From the NCBI RefSeq assembly GCF_023218935.1, contig NZ_JAJIAL010000013.1: a stretch of 27,123 bases of DNA. One strand, given 5' to 3'. Shown in pieces: positions 22,567-27,123 of this stretch (the stretch's first letter is position 1; every line of letters starts with the position of its first letter). Both the position numbers and the translations under genes were made by a program. The stretch is from Fructobacillus cardui. GTDB taxonomy: Bacteria; Bacillota; Bacilli; Lactobacillales; Lactobacillaceae. Under the pieces are notes generated by a model. It was not told where the DNA came from. It saw only the letters and a program-made list of their open reading frames with translations, and ran no database searches.

Positions 22567-24786
22567 TTAGTTACTACTACTTGCACTGCTGCTACTGCTT
22601 ACACTACTTGGCGCAAAAGCGACTGAAGCACCTGGATAGTCCGATAGCAATGAATCTGGGCTATCATTAATTTCCGGCGCATTCGTGACATAGTCACCAA
22701 CAGTACTCTGATCGCCATGCTGAGTGTACAAGGACGTTGAACTCTGATTTTCATTGGCCTTTTTGAAGCGAGCCAATGTCTTCGATTTCGAATAATCATA
22801 GGCTGCTGCATCAACCGCCTTAAAGTCGTCTGGATGGTAGAAACGCAGCAAATTCTTCTGGTTCAGCGTGTCAGACATGGCAAGCTTTTCATTTGCTTCC
22901 GTCTGATACTTGTTAAACAATTTTTCTTGGTCGGGCGTTGGATCAATGACCTTTTCACCCGTCTTAGTATCCCAGATCGTGCCAGAAATAGAAGCATACT
23001 CTGGCGTCATCCAATCCTTGTTACGCATCACAACCAATTGGCTTCGATTCGTCGACAAAAGGTCCTGGCCAAACTGAATATAACGTTTACTTGAAATCCC
23101 CAAAAGATGCTCGATTGTTGGAGCCACATCAACTTCACCACCATAGGTGTGGTTAATGCCCCCATTTTTTAATCCTGGAATATGAATAATCAATGGTGTC
23201 CGTTGCAAGTTTTCGTTATCCAGGTCCGTCCACTTGCTTGGATCCTTACCCAAAAGTGGGGCCAAATACTTCGTATCCGTGTTATTGATACCGTAGTGGT
23301 CACCATAAAGCACAACCATCGTATTGTCGTACAAACCTGATTTCTTCAAATAATCGAAAAATTCTTTAATGGCCTGATCCAAATAATGGTTAGTAATAAA
23401 GTAATTATCAATATACTTAGAACCGGAATTAGACGTTTGGAAATTAGGATCCTGGTCATCCTTATCAATTTCGTATGGAATATGGTTGGAAACCGTGATG
23501 TACTTCGCATAAAACGGCTGTTGCAATCGTTCCAGGTATGGAACTGAATCCTTAAAGAGTAACTTATCTTTCAAGCCCCAAGCGGTTGATTTTTTGCCAC
23601 TCGTATCAAAGTACTCACCCGAAATCCAATTCTGATAACCCATGTTCTTGTAGACGTTCGTTCGGTTCCAGAACGATCCGGTATTACCATGGAAAACAGC
23701 TGATGAATAGCCCGCTCGTTGGTTCAAAATTGACGGCATGGCCTGGAAAGTCTGGTCATTGCCCAACTTGGCAAAGAGCGAACCTTGTGGCAGACCATAA
23801 GTCGATGTCTCTAATAGATTTTCAGCATCGGACGTTTTTCCTTGGCCAACCTGGTGGAAGAAATTATCGAAGGCAATCGTATCCTTGCTGTGATACAAAG
23901 AATTTAAGAACGGTGTTACTTCTTGTCCGTTGACCTTCCGATCAATCGAAAACTGTTGGAATGACTCCAAATGAATCACAATAACGTTCTTACCCTTCGC
24001 CTTGCCAGCATAGGTTGGATTCATACCAACATAGTGGTCTTGAACGTACTTTTTCACCTTTTGCAGTTCTTCAGGTTTCGCTGATTTTCGCACCTGACTG
24101 GTCTTAAAGGTGTTATAGGCATCAAGGATTGTAAAAGGACCAATACCCAAATACTTAACCAAATATTCCCGGTCAAATTGCCGCGTCAACAACTGGGGCC
24201 GATCAACATCAGCCAGTGCCAAATTGGCCATGATCATTAACCAGCCAATGGCTATCAAGGTTGAGGTTTTGCCAGGGCGCACCTCTTTTCGATCACGCTT
24301 AATCTTTTTAAACAACAAAAGACCTAAAAGAATCACAACGTCAATCCAAAATAAAAAGTCGTGGGCGCTAAAACTAATCGCACCAGCCGCCTTACCACCC
24401 TGGTTAACTGACGAGTAGTTCAAAATCACGTTAACACTCAAATAGTCAGTAAATTCACGATAATAAGTCACACTAATATAAAGGTAGGTTGTCAGCGCTG
24501 TATATAAAACCATCATCCCACCGTAATACAGGTTACGATTTTTAAAGAATAACGGCAACGCAAAAATCAGCATCGTAAACCCGATTGGGTTAATCAACAT
24601 CAAGAAAGCTTGATACAATGACGACACGTGCATCCAGTTAAAATCCATCCCGTAAGCCAGAAAAGTTTTCAAGATGAATAGCGAAACTAATAATGTATAA
24701 AAACCTAAGCGGGTCTGGATTTTTGTTCGACCTGCTTCTTCAACCGCCTTTAAACGATGCGGCTTTTTTTGTACGTCTTTTTCCAT
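22567..24786 (-). CDS. LtaS-family lipoteichoic acid synthase-like sulfatase-fold enzyme
   Basis: The 739-residue protein has an N-terminal membrane part of about five helices (about 28-195) and an extracellular sulfatase-fold domain. Family metal and catalytic residues are visible: Glu274 in VIVIHLESFQ, the nucleophile Thr318 in QGKTSDAENL and the Asp-His pair in VVLYGDHYG. LtaS enzymes polymerise glycerophosphate from phosphatidylglycerol into lipoteichoic acid; this one could be the polymerase or a primase-type paralogue. A serine-rich tail (SSVSSSSSASSSN) ends the protein, beyond the usual domain. The promoter has TATAAT at 24796-24801, only 9 bases before the ATG with no Shine-Dalgarno site, so the mRNA may be nearly leaderless. 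The start is supported by LtaS-like residues soon after (TRLGFYTLLVSLFILKTFLAY). Confidence 0.9.
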   Translation of the reverse strand: MEKDVQKKPHRLKAVEEAGRTKIQTRLGFYTLLVSLFILKTFLAYGMDFNWMHVSSLYQAFLMLINPIGFTMLIFALPLFFKNRNLYYGGMMVLYTALTTYLYISVTYYREFTDYLSVNVILNYSSVNQGGKAAGAISFSAHDFLFWIDVVILLGLLLFKKIKRDRKEVRPGKTSTLIAIGWLMIMANLALADVDRPQLLTRQFDREYLVKYLGIGPFTILDAYNTFKTSQVRKSAKPEELQKVKKYVQDHYVGMNPTYAGKAKGKNVIVIHLESFQQFSIDRKVNGQEVTPFLNSLYHSKDTIAFDNFFHQVGQGKTSDAENLLETSTYGLPQGSLFAKLGNDQTFQAMPSILNQRAGYSSAVFHGNTGSFWNRTNVYKNMGYQNWISGEYFDTSGKKSTAWGLKDKLLFKDSVPYLERLQQPFYAKYITVSNHIPYEIDKDDQDPNFQTSNSGSKYIDNYFITNHYLDQAIKEFFDYLKKSGLYDNTMVVLYGDHYGINNTDTKYLAPLLGKDPSKWTDLDNENLQRTPLIIHIPGLKNGGINHTYGGEVDVAPTIEHLLGISSKRYIQFGQDLLSTNRSQLVVMRNKDWMTPEYASISGTIWDTKTGEKVIDPTPDQEKLFNKYQTEANEKLAMSDTLNQKNLLRFYHPDDFKAVDAAAYDYSKSKTLARFKKANENQSSTSLYTQHGDQSTVGDYVTNAPEINDSPDSLLSDYPGASVAFAPSSVSSSSSASSSN

Positions 24787-24795
24787 AATAAGGCC

Positions 24796-24824
24796 ATTAT
24801 ACGCCTATTTGTGGGGGCTTTCAG
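24796..24824 (-). promoter_or_regulatory. Promoter of the LtaS-family gene
   Basis: On the minus strand CTGAAA (24819-24824), a 17-bp spacer and consensus TATAAT (24796-24801). Transcription is expected to start about 24788-24790, only 2-4 bases before the ATG at 24786. Confidence 0.7.
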
Positions 24825-24882
24825 TTAAAAATCATTTCAAGCACGTATCTTTTTTCTGTTTTTAAAACCCGCTCTTTTTCCC

Positions 24883-24911
24883 TTGCTAATTTTAAATAAA
24901 TACGTGACAAT
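24883..24911 (+). promoter_or_regulatory. Promoter of the HAD phosphatase gene
   Basis: TTGCTA (24883-24888), a 17-bp spacer and GACAAT (24906-24911), followed by AGAGGA about 8 bases before the ATG at 24945. It is divergent from the LtaS-family promoter. Confidence 0.55.
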
Positions 24912-24944
24912 AGAATCAATCGAACCGCTAAAGAGGATATTTTT

Positions 24945-25718
24945 ATGCCAAAGTATAATGCTTATTTAATTGACCTTGATGGAACCATCTACCATGGCAA
25001 GCAACCCATTCCAGCCGCTAAACGATTTATTGAGCGGTTGCAGACTGCCAAGATTCCTTACCTGTTTGTCACCAATAATTCAACAAAAACAGCCAAGGAC
25101 GTCGCTGACAACCTAACAATCAACCATGGTATCAAAACAACGGTTGACCAAGTTTATACCTCAGCCATGGCGACCGCTGACTATGTTAAAGGTTTGACTG
25201 ATGGTGGCCAAAAGGTCTATCTAATTGGCGAAGCTGGCCTAAAAGATGCCTTAGAAAATGCCGGCATCGACCTAGTTTCAGCTGATGAAGCCAACGTTGT
25301 TGTGATGGGCCTCGACCGTAACTTCACCTACCAGAAGCTCAAGGAAGCAACCTTCGCCATTGCTCGTGGAGCAAAGTTTATCGCGACAAATGCTGATACA
25401 AACCTGCCAAGTGAAGAGGGTATGTTGCCTGGTGCCGGTTCTCTTGTCGCTGCTCTCAAAACGGCAACCGGAGTAGAACCCACTATTATTGCTAAACCAG
25501 AAGCCCCAATTATGGAAGGTGCGCTGGCCAAACTCAACCATCCCGACCGTCCCGTCATGGTTGGTGACAACTACAACACCGACATCCTGGCTGGTATCCA
25601 AAACGGCCTCGATACCCTCTTGGTTTACACCGGCGTTTCCAAACCGGCCGAAGTGGCCAAAGAAGTTAACCAACCAACTAATTTTATCGCTAACTTTGAT
25701 GAATGGTCTGTCGAATAA
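24945..25718 (+). CDS. NagD-like HAD-superfamily phosphatase
   Basis: The 257-residue cytoplasmic protein belongs to HAD subfamily IIA (NagD / p-nitrophenylphosphatase-like). Motif I is LIDLDGTIYHG with the nucleophile Asp10 and acid Asp12; motif II is VTNNSTKT; motif III lysine is in IAKPEAPIME; motif IV is MVGDNYNTDILAG. The cap domain lies between motifs II and III. Natural substrates of this group are sugar or nucleoside phosphates and are not predictable here. It has its own promoter and terminator and is divergent from the LtaS-family gene. Confidence 0.93.
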   Translation: MPKYNAYLIDLDGTIYHGKQPIPAAKRFIERLQTAKIPYLFVTNNSTKTAKDVADNLTINHGIKTTVDQVYTSAMATADYVKGLTDGGQKVYLIGEAGLKDALENAGIDLVSADEANVVVMGLDRNFTYQKLKEATFAIARGAKFIATNADTNLPSEEGMLPGAGSLVAALKTATGVEPTIIAKPEAPIMEGALAKLNHPDRPVMVGDNYNTDILAGIQNGLDTLLVYTGVSKPAEVAKEVNQPTNFIANFDEWSVE

Positions 25719-25759
25719 TTTAATTGAATAAAAAAAACGAATAACCGGTTTTTCTAGTT

Positions 25760-25795
25760 GAAGCCAACCCGATTAAGGGCTTTGGCTTCTTTTAT
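25760..25795 (+). terminator. Terminator after the HAD phosphatase gene
   Basis: GAAGCCAA pairs with TTGGCTTC around a 13-14-base loop and is followed by TTTTATTTT. The T-rich tail overlaps the last codons of the convergent DUF2075 gene (stop at 25792-25794). Confidence 0.8.
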
Positions 25796-27006
25796 TTTGC
25801 TTGAGCTTGCAATTCAAGCAAGCGGTTATTAAGGTCAGGGTCAGCTGCCTTTAAATACAGCCCTTTTTTACCACGCTTAGCTAAGATATTTAAAGCATTG
25901 TACATAAAATCAGTCTTGGCCTGGGCGATGGCATCAGCATCCGTCAAATTAGGGTTCTTTTTATAAATCTCTTTGTGAGTCACCTTTGTCGGATTAACAA
26001 TCATCCGGTCGGTCTTAGCATCATACTCAAATGCTGGGCTCAGCAAGACACCCGCATAATTCAGATCAAAGCCTTGAACCGTGTAGATGGAACCAACCTG
26101 GTTAATTGACTCCGGTCTGTTCGGCCATGTCTTAACCTGCGCATCAAATTCATCCCATGGTAAGTCAAACTCATCCAATACCACATGGTGGGCACCATCG
26201 GCCCGCCGCTGAAAGCCGGTTGTTGCCAGCACACGTGCTAGACCACCCTGCTGGTTGCGCGCCTTAATTGTTTCAAAGAGCGCATCTGCTCGTTCAAAGA
26301 TGCGCAGGTCGTAATCACCCTGATCAGCTGGCAAAGGGGACAGTTTGCCAGTGACAAAGTTATCAATCCAGGTCGATACTGAAGCATTAGCTTCCATTCG
26401 ATATTGAAAGTTCATTGGGAAAATTCGATGGTCATAGGGGGTTAAAACCTGATTTAACAGCTTTTCATTCCAAAACATCTTGCCCTGAATGACTTGCTGA
26501 AAATCAAAAACAACGACCACAACCTTCGCTAACTTGATAATCTCAGTTAATTGATTGTCCTGGAAAAAACGAATATAGGGCTCTCGCTTACTAAGTAGGA
26601 GATGACCCTCATCGATTAAAACGACATCATAGTGACTATCCGTCTTAAGCGCACTATTAATCAGTGATGTTGGCCGAACATAATCTTTTTTATAAAGATC
26701 TCGATAGCGCGCGCCCATTTCCTGGTAAACCTTTAACAGCTCTGGATGGTTAACGGTAAAGACCGTTTTTAACCCCTGATAGGGGCTGTCAGGGTCTTTC
26801 ATACCTCGTCGAATATTCTTGAACAGCTTTGTTAGTAAAACGCTTTTACCTGTTCCTGCAGCGCCTTCAATCACCGCTACGTGATGGTCGGGTGTCTTCA
26901 AACCCTCACTTATGTACCCTTGTAAATCAGCAAAAATACCACTTTGATCTGCACTCAGATGATCAATATCAAAGGGCTTTAAATTGTCATTTTCCAGTTT
27001 CTCCAT
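25792..27006 (-). CDS. DUF2075-family P-loop ATPase (putative helicase-like)
   Basis: The protein has a Walker A motif GAAGTGKS at residues 48-55 and a Walker B DEGH at 132-135 (VVLIDEGHLLLS), with later helicase-like segments including QYRMEANASVSTWI and IYTVQGFDLNYAGVLLSP. This is the DUF2075 layout, related to superfamily 1 helicases and to the ATPase part of Schlafen-type proteins; its cellular role is not established. I start it at ATG 27006 (404 residues). A TTG at 27021 would extend it by five residues but lies inside the promoter, directly upstream of the -10. TATAAT lies just 6 bases before the ATG and there is no Shine-Dalgarno site, so transcription should begin at or next to the A of the ATG. 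Confidence 0.85.
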   Translation of the reverse strand: MEKLENDNLKPFDIDHLSADQSGIFADLQGYISEGLKTPDHHVAVIEGAAGTGKSVLLTKLFKNIRRGMKDPDSPYQGLKTVFTVNHPELLKVYQEMGARYRDLYKKDYVRPTSLINSALKTDSHYDVVLIDEGHLLLSKREPYIRFFQDNQLTEIIKLAKVVVVVFDFQQVIQGKMFWNEKLLNQVLTPYDHRIFPMNFQYRMEANASVSTWIDNFVTGKLSPLPADQGDYDLRIFERADALFETIKARNQQGGLARVLATTGFQRRADGAHHVVLDEFDLPWDEFDAQVKTWPNRPESINQVGSIYTVQGFDLNYAGVLLSPAFEYDAKTDRMIVNPTKVTHKEIYKKNPNLTDADAIAQAKTDFMYNALNILAKRGKKGLYLKAADPDLNNRLLELQAQAK

Positions 27007-27012
27007 AATCTG

Positions 27013-27041
27013 ATTATACAATTTCTGGATAGGTTAGACAA
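27013..27041 (-). promoter_or_regulatory. Promoter of the DUF2075 gene, predicted leaderless
   Basis: On the minus strand TTGTCT (27036-27041), a 17-bp spacer and TATAAT (27013-27018). Six bases separate the -10 from the ATG at 27006, the normal distance to a transcription start. Confidence 0.75.
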
Positions 27042-27083
27042 AGTTGTTCTAAAACCAATATGCTGATAAAAGCTATCTGAAAA

Positions 27084-27123
27084 CAAAAAAAAGAAGCCAA
27101 AACCAGTAACTGTCTTAATTTCT
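27084..27123 (-). terminator. Possible incomplete terminator of a gene beyond the right edge
   Basis: On the minus strand TTTTGGCTTC is followed by eight T, and CAGTTACTG just before it is nearly self-complementary. The matching 5' arm would lie outside the window. The same GGCTTC stem arm is used in the terminator at 25760-25795. Confidence 0.3.

Noticed and set aside
1..27123. CRISPR array, tRNA or rRNA genes, phage integrase
   Set aside because: No regularly spaced direct repeats of CRISPR type, no tRNA T-arm or anticodon pattern and no integrase motif were seen on either strand.

Overview
The window looks like a chromosomal segment of a heterofermentative lactic acid bacterium of the Leuconostoc / Fructobacillus / Weissella branch of Lactobacillaceae. 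This rests on protein style, gene content (a complete PurE-type purine operon carrying fhs, an LtaS-family enzyme, a CPH-type CopB copper ATPase, a DUF2075 ATPase) and Gram-positive Shine-Dalgarno sites. The family-level guess is inference; no rRNA or other marker is present.

Region 1 (1-3190) is an AT-rich accessory patch. It holds a frameshifted remnant of a plasmid-type DUF536-like protein, a roughly 750-base stretch without genes, a membrane-anchored protein with two copies of a repeat (1215-1985), and two decayed IS3/IS150-type orfA fragments facing tail to tail. The gene-free stretch is the most unusual part. It contains two back-to-back candidate promoters, intrinsic terminators on both strands, and about 480 bases of dense stem potential with a possible loop-to-strand pairing, which I read as a large structured non-coding RNA (ROOL or GOLLD-like in style; class not proven).

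Region 2 (3193-16485, minus strand) is a tightly packed 12-gene operon, purE-K-C-S-Q-L-F-M-N-H-D-fhs. It encodes the steps from PRPP to IMP except PurB. Fhs makes the 10-formyl-THF used by PurN and PurH. Upstream lie four CGAAC PurR-box cores, three of them in one orientation exactly 41 bp apart. The operon appears to end at the hairpin that belongs to the adjoining IS fragment.

Region 3 (16687-21612) is a ClC-family anion transporter (minus), a 500-bp intergenic region with small repeats, then on the plus strand a CopB copper-exporting ATPase with a His/Met-rich tail and a MIP-family aquaporin.

Region 4 (21626-27123) holds an RluA-family pseudouridine synthase and an LtaS-family enzyme (minus), a NagD-like HAD phosphatase (plus), and a DUF2075 ATPase (minus). 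Two of these genes, the LtaS-family gene and DUF2075, have a consensus -10 box so close to the ATG, with no Shine-Dalgarno site, that leaderless mRNAs are predicted. No tRNA, rRNA, CRISPR array, integrase or origin was recognised.
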